Assembly: GCF_009857835.1 (NCBI RefSeq)
Contig: NZ_WWCL01000001.1
Coordinates: 806,001 to 870,000 of the forward strand
DNA length: 64,000 bases
Direction: 5' to 3'
DNA from: Duganella fentianensis
Lineage (GTDB): Bacteria > Pseudomonadota > Gammaproteobacteria > Burkholderiales > Burkholderiaceae_D
This document shows positions 25,385 to 34,675 of this stretch, piece after piece. Each line of letters opens with the position of its first letter. Position 1 is the first letter of the stretch. Both the position numbers and the translations under genes were made by a program. The notes below the pieces were generated by a model. It was not told the origin of the DNA and did not search any database. It worked only from the letters and a program-made list of their open reading frames with translations.

Positions 25385-26602
25385 ATGGCACTGCTGAATT
25401 TCGACACCTCCCGTAATCCCCGTCAGGCCTATGCCAGCATGGCAGTGGTGCTGATCGGTCTGCTGATCTTCCCGTTTGTGGCCGCACCGTTCGGCAACTC
25501 GTGGGTGCGCATCGTCGATATGGCGCTGCTGTACATCATGCTGGCGCTGGGTCTGAACATCGTGGTGGGTTTTGCTGGCCTGCTCGATCTGGGCTATATC
25601 GCCTTCTACGCCGTCGGTGCCTACATGACGGGCCTGCTGGCATCGCCCCAGTTCGCTACGCTGCTGGAATCGCTGATCAACGAGTATCCGGCCATCGGCA
25701 ATACGCTGGTGGCGGTATTAGGACCGGAAATCCAGCAGAACGGTATCCACCTGTCGGTATGGGTCATCGTGCCGCTGGCAGCGGCCTTGGCCGGTCTGTT
25801 CGGTGCGCTGCTGGGTGCGCCTACGCTGAAACTGCGTGGCGATTATCTGGCCATCGTCACGCTGGGCTTCGGCGAGATCATCCGCATCTTCATGAACAAC
25901 CTCAACGAGCCGATCAACTTTACCAACGGCCCGCAGGGCATCAACCTGATCGACCCTATCCGCGTGTTCGGCGTGAATCTGGCCGGCGAGGCCGGTTCGC
26001 GCGCCACGGTGACGGTGGCCGGCTTTGCCATGCCATCCGTGAACGCCTATTACTTCCTGTTCCTGTTCCTGTGCGTGGCCGTGGTGTTCGTCACCACCCG
26101 TCTGCAGCACTCGCGTCTGGGCCGCGCCTGGGTGGCGATCCGAGAAGATGAGATCGCCGCCAAGGCCATGGGCATCAACACCCGTAACGTCAAGCTGCTG
26201 GCGTTCTCCATGGGCGCTTCGTTCGGCGGGATTGCTGGCGCCATGTTTGCCTCGTTCCAGGGCTTTGTGTCGCCCGAATCGTTCTCGCTGACGGAGTCCA
26301 TCGCCGTGCTGGCCATGGTGGTGCTCGGTGGTATCGGCCATATTCCCGGCGTGATCATGGGCGGTGCCTTGCTGGCTGCCCTGCCGGAAGTGCTGCGCCA
26401 TGTGGTGGAGCCGCTGCAGGAGCGCCTGTTCGGCCATGTGGTGGTGGAAGCGGAAGTGCTGCGCCAGCTGCTGTACGGTCTGGCCATGGTGCTGATCATG
26501 CTGAACCGTCCGGCCGGCCTGTGGCCAGCGCCCAAGCACGAAGATCGCCCGGATGGCGATTCCGACGCCAAACAACAATCGTCCGGCACGATGGCAGCCT
26601 GA
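25385..26602 (+). CDS. livM: Branched-chain amino acid ABC transporter permease LivM
   Basis: 405-residue permease with MLALGLNIVVGFAGLLDLGY, TLKLRGDYLAIVTLGFGEII and RAWVAIREDEIAAKAMGIN, all diagnostic of LivM. A strong AGGAGGGA precedes the ATG, 15 bases after livH. It is longer than LivH through a hydrophobic N-terminal extension and a hydrophilic Asp/Gln-rich tail. Confidence 0.95.
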   Translation: MALLNFDTSRNPRQAYASMAVVLIGLLIFPFVAAPFGNSWVRIVDMALLYIMLALGLNIVVGFAGLLDLGYIAFYAVGAYMTGLLASPQFATLLESLINEYPAIGNTLVAVLGPEIQQNGIHLSVWVIVPLAAALAGLFGALLGAPTLKLRGDYLAIVTLGFGEIIRIFMNNLNEPINFTNGPQGINLIDPIRVFGVNLAGEAGSRATVTVAGFAMPSVNAYYFLFLFLCVAVVFVTTRLQHSRLGRAWVAIREDEIAAKAMGINTRNVKLLAFSMGASFGGIAGAMFASFQGFVSPESFSLTESIAVLAMVVLGGIGHIPGVIMGGALLAALPEVLRHVVEPLQERLFGHVVVEAEVLRQLLYGLAMVLIMLNRPAGLWPAPKHEDRPDGDSDAKQQSSGTMAA

Positions 26603-26612
26603 GGAAAGACAG

Positions 26613-27383
26613 ATGAGCGAACCAGTAATCCTCCACATCGCCGGTGTGAACAAGCGCTTCGGCGGCCTGCAGGCGCTGACCGATGTGGGCATCAAGATCA
26701 TGCGGGGCCAGATCTATGGCCTGATCGGCCCTAATGGCGCCGGTAAAACCACTTTCTTTAACGTCATCACCGGCCTGTACCAGCCTGATACGGGCACCTT
26801 CGAGCTGGCCGGCAAGCCGTATTCGCCATCGGCGCCGCATGAAGTGGCCAAGGCCGGTATTGCCCGTACCTTCCAGAACATCCGCTTGTTCGGCGAAATG
26901 ACGGCGCTGGAAAACGTCATGGTGGGCTGCCATGTGCGTACCCGTCAGGGCGTGTTCGGCGCCATCTTCCGCCACAAGGCAGCACGCGAGGAAGAAGCGG
27001 CGATCCGCCGCCGCGCGCAGGAGTTGCTGGACTTCGTAGGCATAGGTCAGTTCGCCAGCCGTACGGCCAAGTTCCTCTCCTATGGCGACCAGCGCCGGCT
27101 CGAAATCGCCCGTGCACTGGCGACGGAACCGCAGCTGCTGGCGCTGGACGAACCGGCCGCCGGCATGAACGCCACGGAAAAACTGGCGCTGCGCGAACTG
27201 CTGGTGAAAATCAAAAACGAAGGCAAGACCGTGCTGCTGATCGAGCACGATGTGAAGATGATGATGAGCTTGTGTGACCGGCTGATGGTGCTGGAATACG
27301 GCAAACCTATCGCCGAAGGCTTGCCGGCAGAAATACAGAGCAATCAGGCAGTGATAGACGCCTATCTGGGAGGATCGCACTAA
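26613..27383 (+). CDS. livG: Branched-chain amino acid ABC transporter ATPase LivG
   Basis: 256-residue ATPase: Walker A GPNGAGKTTFFN, signature LSYGDQRRLEIARALA, Walker B LLALDEPAAGMN and the H-loop LLIEHDVKM. The NPAAGMN-type D-loop is typical for LivG. The ATG at 26613 has GAGGAAAG upstream; the start at 26553 inside livM is rejected. Confidence 0.96.
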   Translation: MSEPVILHIAGVNKRFGGLQALTDVGIKIMRGQIYGLIGPNGAGKTTFFNVITGLYQPDTGTFELAGKPYSPSAPHEVAKAGIARTFQNIRLFGEMTALENVMVGCHVRTRQGVFGAIFRHKAAREEEAAIRRRAQELLDFVGIGQFASRTAKFLSYGDQRRLEIARALATEPQLLALDEPAAGMNATEKLALRELLVKIKNEGKTVLLIEHDVKMMMSLCDRLMVLEYGKPIAEGLPAEIQSNQAVIDAYLGGSH

Positions 27384-28105
27384 TGAGCGACAATGTTCTT
27401 AAAGTATCGGGACTGAAAGTCGCGTACGGTGGCATCAAGGCCGTCAAAGGCATCGATCTGGAAGTCAACAAAGGCGAGCTGGTGGCGCTGATCGGTGCCA
27501 ACGGCGCCGGCAAGACCACCACCCTGAAAGCCATCACTGGCACGCTGCCTGCGTGCAAGGTGGAAGGCACGGTGGCTTACAAGGGCGCCTCGCTGAAAGG
27601 CAGCCAGTCCTTCCATCTGGTGGAGAAAAAACTGGCCATGGTGCCGGAAGGGCGGGGCGTCTTCACCCGCATGACCATCCATGAAAACCTGATGATGGGC
27701 GCTTACACCCGCAACGATCAGGCTGGCATCGATGCCGACATCGCCAAATGGTACGAAACTTTCCCGCGCCTCAAGGAGCGCTCTAGCCAATTGGCCGGCA
27801 CTCTGTCCGGCGGCGAACAGCAGATGCTGGCCATGGCGCGCGCGCTGATGTCGCATCCGGAACTGCTGCTGCTCGATGAACCGTCGATGGGTCTGTCGCC
27901 CATCATGGTGGAAAAGATCTTTGAAGTGATCCGTGCCGTTTCGGCGCAGGGCGTGACCATCCTGCTGGTGGAGCAGAATGCCAAGCTGGCGCTGCAGGCC
28001 GCGCACCGCGGCTACGTGATGGATTCGGGCGTGATTACCATGACGGGCAACGCCGCCGACATGCTCGATGATCCCCGCGTGAAGGCGGCCTATCTGGGCG
28101 AATAA
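27383..28105 (+). CDS. livF: Branched-chain amino acid ABC transporter ATPase LivF
   Basis: 240-residue ATPase: Walker A GANGAGKTTTLKAI, signature TLSGGEQQMLAMARALM, Walker B LLLLDEPSMGLSP. Its ATG shares one base with the livG stop (TAATG), so translation is coupled. The operon carries no substrate-binding protein gene, so LivJ/K is encoded elsewhere. Confidence 0.96.
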   Translation: MSDNVLKVSGLKVAYGGIKAVKGIDLEVNKGELVALIGANGAGKTTTLKAITGTLPACKVEGTVAYKGASLKGSQSFHLVEKKLAMVPEGRGVFTRMTIHENLMMGAYTRNDQAGIDADIAKWYETFPRLKERSSQLAGTLSGGEQQMLAMARALMSHPELLLLDEPSMGLSPIMVEKIFEVIRAVSAQGVTILLVEQNAKLALQAAHRGYVMDSGVITMTGNAADMLDDPRVKAAYLGE

Positions 28106-28131
28106 AAAAAAAGCCCCGGCAGGGCCGGGGC
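28104..28131 (-). terminator. Terminator of phaP
   Basis: GCCCCGGC and GCCGGGGC form an 8-bp stem. In the minus direction nine T follow, so it serves phaP rather than livF. Confidence 0.88.
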
Positions 28132-28156
28132 GATCAACCGCTAGGGTTGAGCAGTA

Positions 28157-28714
28157 TTACTTCTTGGCAGTTGCTTTGGAAGCAGCAGCGGTGAACTGAT
28201 TAACAGCCTGGTTCAGGTTCGATTCCAGCGATTCAACAGCTTGCTTGGCGGTCTTGGCGAACTGCTCGTAACCAGCGTTGGCGTTGCCGATGGCCGATTT
28301 GAAAGCGGCAACAGCGTTTTCGGTGCCGGCTGGGGCGTTTTTGCTCACTTCGTCAACCAGCGAGATGACTTTGCGGTTGGTTTCAGCGATCTGGGTTTCA
28401 GCGGCTTTGCTGAACTCGGCGCCAGTGCTGGAAGCGATGCTGGCCAGATGACGGCCGTAGGCCAGGGTTTTTTCAGCGGCTGGCTGGGCTTGTGCGGTAG
28501 CCAGCGAGAAGAATTCTTGTGGGTCTTTGGCAGCCAGCAGTTGCTTGGCGGTAGCCGACGACTCTTCCAGCGAAGCTTTGGCAGCGTTCAGGTTCAGGTC
28601 GACGAATTTCTCTACGCCTTCGAACGCCTTGTTGGTCAGGGTCGAGAAGATGGCGAATTGCGATTCAAAGTTTGCTTTGGTCGCATTGGAAAATTGCTCA
28701 GGGATCGAAAACAT
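28157..28714 (-). CDS. phaP: Phasin, polyhydroxyalkanoate granule-coat protein
   Basis: 185-residue protein of the phasin_2 family: MFSIPEQFSNATKANFESQF, then FEGVEKFVDLNLNAAKASLE, followed by amphipathic Ala-rich helices and a Lys-rich tail (AAASKATAKK). It coats PHA storage granules. The ATG at 28714 has GGAGAG upstream; the frame extends to 28777 without a ribosome site. Upstream lie a good promoter and two inverted sites that could bind a PhaR-like repressor. Confidence 0.93.
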   Translation of the reverse strand: MFSIPEQFSNATKANFESQFAIFSTLTNKAFEGVEKFVDLNLNAAKASLEESSATAKQLLAAKDPQEFFSLATAQAQPAAEKTLAYGRHLASIASSTGAEFSKAAETQIAETNRKVISLVDEVSKNAPAGTENAVAAFKSAIGNANAGYEQFAKTAKQAVESLESNLNQAVNQFTAAASKATAKK

Positions 28715-28810
28715 GTGACTCTCCAGTAGTAGGGTATTGTTTAGGTACTGCTGTTTCTTACAGCCGGCTAGAAACAAAGCAGCGACGTTTCAGACCGAAC
28801 AACATAATTG

Positions 28811-28875
28811 TGCAACGCAACAAGGCGAATTCTACGGGCTTCAAAAATTAAGTCAAGCATTTTTTGTGCGTTGCA
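28811..28875. promoter_or_regulatory. Pair of inverted 9-base sites flanking the phaP promoter
   Basis: TGCAACGCA (28811-28819) and TGCGTTGCA (28867-28875) are exact reverse complements. Both are preceded by TTG. One lies at the expected transcription start and the other just upstream of the -35, an arrangement for repression. Confidence 0.55.
28829..28856 (-). promoter_or_regulatory. phaP promoter
   Basis: On the minus strand TTGACT (28856-28851) and TAGAAT (28834-28829) with a 16-base spacer. Confidence 0.65.
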
Positions 28876-28945
28876 TCAAAGCATGTGAAGTTGACATCTT
28901 GCAGGGCTTTCCGCAGGGCGCTTGCGGCCGTGTTAGACTCGTACG

Positions 28946-29854
28946 ATGACTACCCTTAGCCCGCCTTCACGCAGCGCAACACGCGCCTCTTTCCTGTCGC
29001 CGCTGCCGCTGTTTTTTGTGCTGCTGTGGAGTAGCGGGTTTATCGTGGCCAAGTTCGGCCTGCCGTATGCGCCGCCGCTGACTTTTCTGGTGCTGCGCTT
29101 CCTCGGTGTGCTGCTGTTTCTGCTTCCTGCCGTGCTGGTGCTGCGCGCGCCATGGCCGCACGGCCGCATAGCACATATCGCCCTGGCCGGTCTGCTGGTG
29201 CAGGCCGGGTATCTGATCGGCGTCTGGTGCGCCATCAAACAGGGTATGCCGGCCGGCCTGTCGGCCCTGATCGTGGGCATGCAGCCCATCCTGACGGCGC
29301 TGTCGGCCCGCCTGATCGGCGAACGGGTGCGCCCGCGCCAGTGGCTGGGGCTGGTATTTGGGCTGGGCGGGGTGGCGCTGGTGGTAGCGGCCAAAATCCG
29401 GCTGGTGGGGCTGACCACGCCAGCCATCCTGCTCTGCGTGATGGCGTTGCTGTCGATTACGGCCGGCACGCTGTACCAGAAGCGCTATTGCGCTCAATTT
29501 GATCTACGTACGGGGACGGTGATCCAGTTCTCGGCTTCATTGTTGCTAGTTCTGCCGCTGGCTATCTGGCTGGAAGGCCTGGGGCTGGATTTTGCTGCGG
29601 TGCAATGGACGCCGCGTTTCCTGATCGCCTTGCTATGGTCGGTGCTGGGCCTGTCCATAGGCGCAATCTTCCTGCTGTTTGCCCTGATCCGCCGCAGCCA
29701 TGCCACGGAAGTGACCAGCCTGATGTACCTGACTCCGCCCACCACGGCCATCATGGCCTGGCTGATGTTCGGTGAAGCCTTTAATAGCCTCGGTATTCTG
29801 GGGATGGGTTTGGCCGTGACTGGTGTTATATTTGTCGTGAAGAAACCTAACTAG
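28946..29854 (+). CDS. EamA/DMT-family transporter
   Basis: 302 residues with ten predicted membrane helices in two EamA repeats. LLWSSGFIVAKFGLPYAPP at the first helix and MYLTPPTTAIMAWLMFGEAF near the end are typical of the drug/metabolite superfamily. The substrate is unknown; such proteins often export amino acids or metabolites. Divergent from phaP, separated by its promoter region. Confidence 0.85.
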   Translation: MTTLSPPSRSATRASFLSPLPLFFVLLWSSGFIVAKFGLPYAPPLTFLVLRFLGVLLFLLPAVLVLRAPWPHGRIAHIALAGLLVQAGYLIGVWCAIKQGMPAGLSALIVGMQPILTALSARLIGERVRPRQWLGLVFGLGGVALVVAAKIRLVGLTTPAILLCVMALLSITAGTLYQKRYCAQFDLRTGTVIQFSASLLLVLPLAIWLEGLGLDFAAVQWTPRFLIALLWSVLGLSIGAIFLLFALIRRSHATEVTSLMYLTPPTTAIMAWLMFGEAFNSLGILGMGLAVTGVIFVVKKPN

Positions 29855-29882
29855 CGCCCGTGCGCACCCAGAGCGAGACCGT

Positions 29883-30578
29883 ATGATTTCCAGTTCTAAC
29901 CAGCAGGCGGTGGATGCTGCCATTACCAGCCGCCGTTCCATCCGCGCCTTTCTGCCGCAAGAAGTGGCCCGTGCAGACATCGAGCAGCTTTTGCAGGTAG
30001 CAGGGCGGGCACCATCGGGCACCAATACCCAGCCATGGAAAGTGTATGTGCTGACGGGCCAGCGCAAGGTCCAGCTGACGGCAGCCATACTTGCCGCCCA
30101 TAATGATCCGGCCGTGGCGGCCCAGCACACGGAAGAATATGCCTACTACCCCAGTCAGTGGGTATCGCCCTTCATCGACCGGCGCCGCAAAGTGGGCTGG
30201 GATCTGTACGCGCTGCTGGGCCTGACGCGTGACAACAAGGCCGGTATGGCCGCCCAGCATGGCAAGAATTACGATTTCTTCGGCGCGCCCGTGGGCCTGA
30301 TTTTCACCATCGACCGTGTTATGGAGCAAGGTTCGTGGCTGGACTATGGCATGTTTTTGCAGAACATCATGGTGGCGGCCCGTGGCCGTGGTCTGGATAC
30401 CTGCCCGCAGGCCGCATTTACCCAGTATCACCGCATCATTACGGAACAATTACAGCTGCCGGATCAGGAAACTGTGGTGTGCGGGATGGCACTGGGCTAT
30501 GCTGATCACAGCAAGGTAGAAAATAGTTTGCAGACGGAGCGCATGGCGCTTCAAGAGTTTGTGAAATTTGTCGAATAG
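29883..30578 (+). CDS. Nitroreductase-family flavoprotein
   Basis: 231 residues. FMN-binding features of the family: SRRSIRAFLPQEV at the N-terminus, GRAPSGTNTQPWKVYVLTG, and a C-terminal VVCGMALGYADHSK segment. It likely reduces nitroaromatics or quinone-like compounds with NAD(P)H. It starts 28 bases after the EamA gene on the same strand. Confidence 0.88.
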   Translation: MISSSNQQAVDAAITSRRSIRAFLPQEVARADIEQLLQVAGRAPSGTNTQPWKVYVLTGQRKVQLTAAILAAHNDPAVAAQHTEEYAYYPSQWVSPFIDRRRKVGWDLYALLGLTRDNKAGMAAQHGKNYDFFGAPVGLIFTIDRVMEQGSWLDYGMFLQNIMVAARGRGLDTCPQAAFTQYHRIITEQLQLPDQETVVCGMALGYADHSKVENSLQTERMALQEFVKFVE

Positions 30579-30595
30579 TTTTATAGGGGCAAGGC

Positions 30596-30623
30596 TTGTG
30601 CAAACTTGGCAATTTGCTAAACT
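30596..30623 (+). promoter_or_regulatory. Possible promoter of pbpG
   Basis: TTGTGC (30596-30601) and TAAACT (30618-30623), 16 bases apart, 45 bases before the pbpG start. Confidence 0.4.
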
Positions 30624-30667
30624 GCAAGTAGTTGCTCCTTGTTGATATAGGTTTAGCGGGGATAGGA

Positions 30668-31726
30668 ATGGTTAAGAGAACGCTCATTTCGAAAGCTGGC
30701 GGCGCGCTGATCGCGCTGATGCTGGTGTCCGGTGTGGCCCATGCTGCTCATGGCAGCGTGGCCAAGAAACACGGCAAGAAGTCCAAGACGCAGAGCAGCA
30801 AGGTGGTTGCGGCGGCGTCGGCCGAACGCACCGTCAAGCGCGTGATGATGGTCAATGGCAAGCGCAAGGTGGTGTACCAGCGCATGATGGTGGCGGCACC
30901 GGCCGTGCCGACCATGGGCGATCTGGCCGGTCTGAGCCAGACCCATGATCCGCTCGATCTGAAATCGAACGTGGCGCTGGTGCTGGATCAGTCGAATGCC
31001 GAAGTGCTGTTCGAAAAAAATTCCGATGTGGCCCTGCCGATCGCCTCCATCACCAAGATGATGACGGGGCTGGTCGTAGTGGAAGCGGGGCAGGACATGG
31101 ATGAAGTCCTGACCGTGACGGATGAAGACGTGGACCGCGAAAAATTCAGCAGCTCGCGCCTGAAAGTGGGCAGCAAACTGACGCGCGCTAATATGCTGCA
31201 CATCGCCCTGATGAGTTCGGAAAACCGTGCGGCCTCGGCACTGGGGCGTCACTATCCGGGTGGCAAGCCGGCCTTCGTGGAAGCCATGAATGCCAAGGCA
31301 CGCGAGCTGGGCATGACGGATACCCATTATGTGGATTCCAGCGGCCTGTCGAAGATGAATGTGGCCAGCGCACGCGATCTGGCCAAGCTGGCCATGGCGG
31401 CCTACCAGCAGCCGTTGCTGCGCCAGTATTCGACCGACGTGAAAGCCATCGTGGAAACCAATGGCAAGCCTATGCAGTTCGGCACCACCAACCATCTGGT
31501 GGCCAGCCCCGACTGGTCGATTGGCTTGCAGAAAACCGGCTTTATCAATGAGGCCGGGCGTTGTCTGATGATGCAGGCCGTGATCGAAGGCCGTGCCGTG
31601 ATCATGGTATTCCTCGATTCCAAAGGCAAGCAGGCGCGTGCTGCCGATGCCGGCCGCATGCGCAAGTGGCTGGAAGCGCTCAAGCCTGCAGCGCTCAGCT
31701 CGCCTTCTTATTCGACGGGGATGTAA
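30668..31726 (+). CDS. pbpG: D-alanyl-D-alanine endopeptidase (PBP7/S11 type)
   Basis: 352 residues, periplasmic S11 peptidase. After a signal peptide (VKRTLISKAGGALIALMLV) and a basic linker comes the penicillin-binding domain with SITK (S127, K130), the SSENRAAS SxN motif and the KTG box LQKTGFINEAG. The specificity fits endopeptidases that cut peptidoglycan crosslinks. The ATG at 30668 has TAGGA upstream; an earlier in-frame ATG at 30632 is rejected. Its last 19 bases overlap the convergent IclR-type gene. Confidence 0.92.
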   Translation: MVKRTLISKAGGALIALMLVSGVAHAAHGSVAKKHGKKSKTQSSKVVAAASAERTVKRVMMVNGKRKVVYQRMMVAAPAVPTMGDLAGLSQTHDPLDLKSNVALVLDQSNAEVLFEKNSDVALPIASITKMMTGLVVVEAGQDMDEVLTVTDEDVDREKFSSSRLKVGSKLTRANMLHIALMSSENRAASALGRHYPGGKPAFVEAMNAKARELGMTDTHYVDSSGLSKMNVASARDLAKLAMAAYQQPLLRQYSTDVKAIVETNGKPMQFGTTNHLVASPDWSIGLQKTGFINEAGRCLMMQAVIEGRAVIMVFLDSKGKQARAADAGRMRKWLEALKPAALSSPSYSTGM

Positions 31727-32487
31727 CCGAGCGTGGCCGAGATCTGGTTGGCCGTCGTGACCAGATCTTCCAGCCACTCTTCCTGCAGACGGTCGGCCGG
31801 CGCCGAGATGGACAGGCCGGCGATCAGCTTGCCGCTATCATCATGGATGCCGGCGGCCATGCAGCGCACGCCCAGCTCCAGTTCCTCGTTATCGCGCGCA
31901 TAGCCGCGCGACTTCACCAGATTCAGTTCACGCTCCAGTTTCGGCAGATCCGTAATCGAGTTCTTGTTATGGCCGGCCAGCCCCGTACGGGTGGCATAGG
32001 CGCGGATGGCTTTAGGCTCATCCACCGACAGGAACAGCTTGCCCGTCGAGGTCAGGTGCAGCGGAGCGCGGCCACCGATGGCGCGCACCACCTGCATGCC
32101 GGAACGCTCGGAGAAGGAACGGTCGATGTAGACGATCTCGTCGCCCTGGCGAACTGATAAATTGATCGTTTGCTGGGTTCTTTTGTGCAGTGCACGCATA
32201 AAGTCCACGGCAGCTTCCCGTACGGACAGGCGGCTCTTGACCACATTGCCCAGTTCCAGCAAGCGCATACCGAGCCGGTAGGTGCCCGGTTCGATCCGGT
32301 CGACGAAGCGGGTGAGCACCAGATCGTTCAGAATCCGGTGGGCCGTCGAAGGGTGTAGCCCCGAGACTTTGGATAATTCCTTGAGGCTGACAGGGTCGGG
32401 ATATTTGGCGAGCGCATCGAGTAAAGCCACCATACGTTCGATCACCTGTATGGTGGTTTTTTGTTCGGGTACCGATTCGATTTTCAT
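31708..32487 (-). CDS. IclR-family transcriptional regulator
   Basis: 259 residues. Helix-turn-helix part: VIERMVALLDALAKYPDPV, LKELSKVSGLHPSTAHRIL. Effector domain: GDEIVYIDRSFSERSGMQ and GYARDNEELELGVRCMAAG, with DDSGKLIAGLSISAPADR. The family senses small aromatic or aliphatic acids; the target is unknown. Convergent to pbpG with a 19-base overlap; divergent from dgkA, which could share its control region. Confidence 0.92.
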   Translation of the reverse strand: MKIESVPEQKTTIQVIERMVALLDALAKYPDPVSLKELSKVSGLHPSTAHRILNDLVLTRFVDRIEPGTYRLGMRLLELGNVVKSRLSVREAAVDFMRALHKRTQQTINLSVRQGDEIVYIDRSFSERSGMQVVRAIGGRAPLHLTSTGKLFLSVDEPKAIRAYATRTGLAGHNKNSITDLPKLERELNLVKSRGYARDNEELELGVRCMAAGIHDDSGKLIAGLSISAPADRLQEEWLEDLVTTANQISATLGYIPVE

Positions 32488-32590
32488 GATGTGGTTGGTG
32501 CGGTGCGGTATGCGATGACTTCTTTATACCATAATGTGAAAACAATGTGAAATAATGCATAATGAGGCTTCCTTCTAATGTGGCAAATCC

Positions 32591-32974
32591 ATGCAACCTA
32601 CCAGTGAATTCAAAAGCAAACCGGGTCTGAAACGGCTGTTCGCAGCCTTGCGCTACTCCAGAGATGGCTTCCGTTCAGCCTGGCGCCACGAGGCCGCGTT
32701 CCGGCAGGAAGTGGCGCTGCTGGTGGTGGGCAGCAGCATCGCGCTGGCGCTGCGCATTTCAGCTTTTGAAAAATTGATGCTGATCGGTGTGCTGGTGCTG
32801 ATTCTGATCGTGGAACTGATTAATTCCTCGATCGAAGCCGTGGTGGACCGGGTGTCGCTCGAACGTCACCCCCTGTCCAAGAATGCCAAGGACTTCGGCA
32901 GTGCCGCCGTGCTGCTGGCCTGTCTGCTGGCGGCTGCCGCATGGGGCGTGGTGCTGGTCAACCGCTTTTACTGA
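32591..32974 (+). CDS. dgkA: Diacylglycerol kinase
   Basis: 127-residue trimeric membrane enzyme that recycles diacylglycerol to phosphatidate. It has an amphipathic N-terminus, three membrane helices, and the family motifs EAAFRQEVALLVV and ELINSSIEAVVDRVSLE. Confidence 0.95.
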   Translation: MQPTSEFKSKPGLKRLFAALRYSRDGFRSAWRHEAAFRQEVALLVVGSSIALALRISAFEKLMLIGVLVLILIVELINSSIEAVVDRVSLERHPLSKNAKDFGSAAVLLACLLAAAAWGVVLVNRFY

Positions 32975-33005
32975 CCATATATGAAGTTTTGGTATATTGA
33001 ACTGC

Positions 33006-33031
33006 TAAAAGCTTCGTTTTAAATTATAAAG
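33006..33031 (+). promoter_or_regulatory. Putative CysB/Cbl-type activator site upstream of sbp
   Basis: A 14-base core TAAAAGCTTCGTTT followed by a TAAATTATAAAG tail. The same core followed by GGATTATGAAG lies upstream of cysT (36211). The shared element sits about 42 bases before the sbp start and contains a TTATAA that could be a -10. Confidence 0.6.
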
Positions 33032-33072
33032 GACAGCAGTAATCTGGAGACCTTCATTCACAGGGGAATCCT

Positions 33073-34074
33073 ATGCTGTCCAAAAAAATTATCGCTGCTG
33101 CTGTTTTTGCTTTGTCCGCTGCCGTTCCTGCTCTGGCAGCAGAAATCTCCCTGCTCAACGTTTCCTACGATCCGACCCGCGAGCTGTATCAGGACGTGAA
33201 CGCCGAGTTTGCCAAGCAATGGAAGGCCAAGACGGGTGATACGGTGAAAATCAAGCAGTCGCACGGTGGTTCGGGCAAGCAGGGCCGTGCCGTGATCGAC
33301 GGACTGGAAGCTGATGTAGTGTCGCTGGCGCTGGCCTACGATATCGACGCCATCGCCGAGCACAAGCTGCTGGGCGCCGACTGGCAGAAAAAACTTTCGC
33401 ACAACAGCACGCCTTACACCTCGACCATCGTGTTCCTCGTGCGTAAAGGCAATCCGAAAGGCATCAAGGACTGGAGCGATCTGGTAAAGCCGGGCGTGGC
33501 CGTGATTACGCCGAATCCTAAAACCTCGGGCGGTGCGCGCTGGAACCATCTGGCCGCCTACGGTTATGCGCTGCGCCAGCCAGGCGGCAGCGAAGCCTCG
33601 GCCAAGGAATTCCTGAGCAAGCTGTACAAGAACGTGCCGGTGCTCGATTCCGGTGCCCGCGGCGCCACCACCACCTTTGTGGAACGCGGCATAGGCGATG
33701 TGCTGATCGCCTGGGAAAACGAGGCGCTGCTGGCCATCAAGGAACTGGGTCCGACCAAGTTCGACATCGTGGCGCCATCTGTTTCGATACTGGCCGAGCC
33801 GCCGGTGGCCATCGTCGATAAAGTGGTCGACAAACACGGCACCCGCAAAGTGGCCGAAGCCTATCTGAACTTCCTCTACACGGATGAAGCGCAGGACATC
33901 ATCGCCAAGAATTACTACCGTCCTGTGGTCGACAAGTACGCCAAGAAATACGCCAGCCAGTTCCCTAACGTGAAGCTGTTCACGCTGGCGCAGGTGGCCG
34001 GCGACTGGACCCGCGCGCAAAAGACCCACTTCGCTGACGGTGGCCTGTTCGACCAGATCTACCAGCCAAAATAA
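33073..34074 (+). CDS. sbp: Sulfate/thiosulfate ABC transporter binding protein
   Basis: 333 residues. The signal peptide [20 protein letters not shown] is followed by [19 protein letters not shown], the hallmark start of mature sulfate-binding proteins, with [19 protein letters not shown], the Ser/Gly motif that wraps sulfate. GGGGAA precedes the ATG. It is separated from cysTWA by three other genes but shares a control motif with cysT. Confidence 0.95.
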   Translation: MLSKKIIAAAVFALSAAVPALAAEISLLNVSYDPTRELYQDVNAEFAKQWKAKTGDTVKIKQSHGGSGKQGRAVIDGLEADVVSLALAYDIDAIAEHKLLGADWQKKLSHNSTPYTSTIVFLVRKGNPKGIKDWSDLVKPGVAVITPNPKTSGGARWNHLAAYGYALRQPGGSEASAKEFLSKLYKNVPVLDSGARGATTTFVERGIGDVLIAWENEALLAIKELGPTKFDIVAPSVSILAEPPVAIVDKVVDKHGTRKVAEAYLNFLYTDEAQDIIAKNYYRPVVDKYAKKYASQFPNVKLFTLAQVAGDWTRAQKTHFADGGLFDQIYQPK

Positions 34075-34076
34075 TC

Positions 34077-34652
34077 ATGGCCAGCGCACTCGACCAATTT
34101 CGCGTGCTGATTGCCCCCGGTCTGCATAACAGCGGGCCGGGCCACTGGCAAAGCCGCTGGCAGCTGCACAATCCCGCGTTCGAGCGGGTGCGGCAGGAAG
34201 ACTGGGCCCAGCCTGATCTGGACCGCTGGGCCGGGCGCATCGACCATCACCGCCGCCATGGCCGTGATGGCCGGCCCGTGCTGATCGTGGCGCACAGCTT
34301 CGGCGCGCTGGCCAGCGTGCATAGCGTGGCGCGCGATCCGGCCGGCGTAGCCGGTGTACTGCTGGTGGCGCCGGCCGATCCCGACAAGTTCGGCGTGGCA
34401 CAGCGGCTACCGCTGCTGGCTCTGGCCGTGCCGTCCATCGTGGTGGGCAGCCGCAACGATCCGTGGATGACGCTGGAGAAGGCGACCAGCTGGGCGCAGC
34501 GCTGGGGCAGTGTGCTGGTCGATGCCGGGGCGCTGGGCCACATCAATGCCGAGTCGAATCTCGGTGACTGGCCCCAAGGTCTGGAAACATTGTATTTTTT
34601 AGCAGAAAAGGCGCAGAATAAGAGAGCTGTAGCCTATGATTTCTGTGTGTAA
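34077..34652 (+). CDS. RBBP9/YdeN-type serine hydrolase
   Basis: 191-residue alpha/beta hydrolase: LIAPGLHNSGPGHWQSRW at the N-terminus is characteristic of the RBBP9/YdeN family. The nucleophile is S74 in VAHSFGALAS, with an Asp in GSRNDPWM and a His in ALGHINAES. Substrate unknown. It begins two bases after the sbp stop, so it is likely cotranscribed with the sulfate-binding protein; a link to sulfur metabolism is only suggested by position. Confidence 0.82.
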   Translation: MASALDQFRVLIAPGLHNSGPGHWQSRWQLHNPAFERVRQEDWAQPDLDRWAGRIDHHRRHGRDGRPVLIVAHSFGALASVHSVARDPAGVAGVLLVAPADPDKFGVAQRLPLLALAVPSIVVGSRNDPWMTLEKATSWAQRWGSVLVDAGALGHINAESNLGDWPQGLETLYFLAEKAQNKRAVAYDFCV

Positions 34653-34675
34653 CTGATGACGATCTGGAGCAGAAC

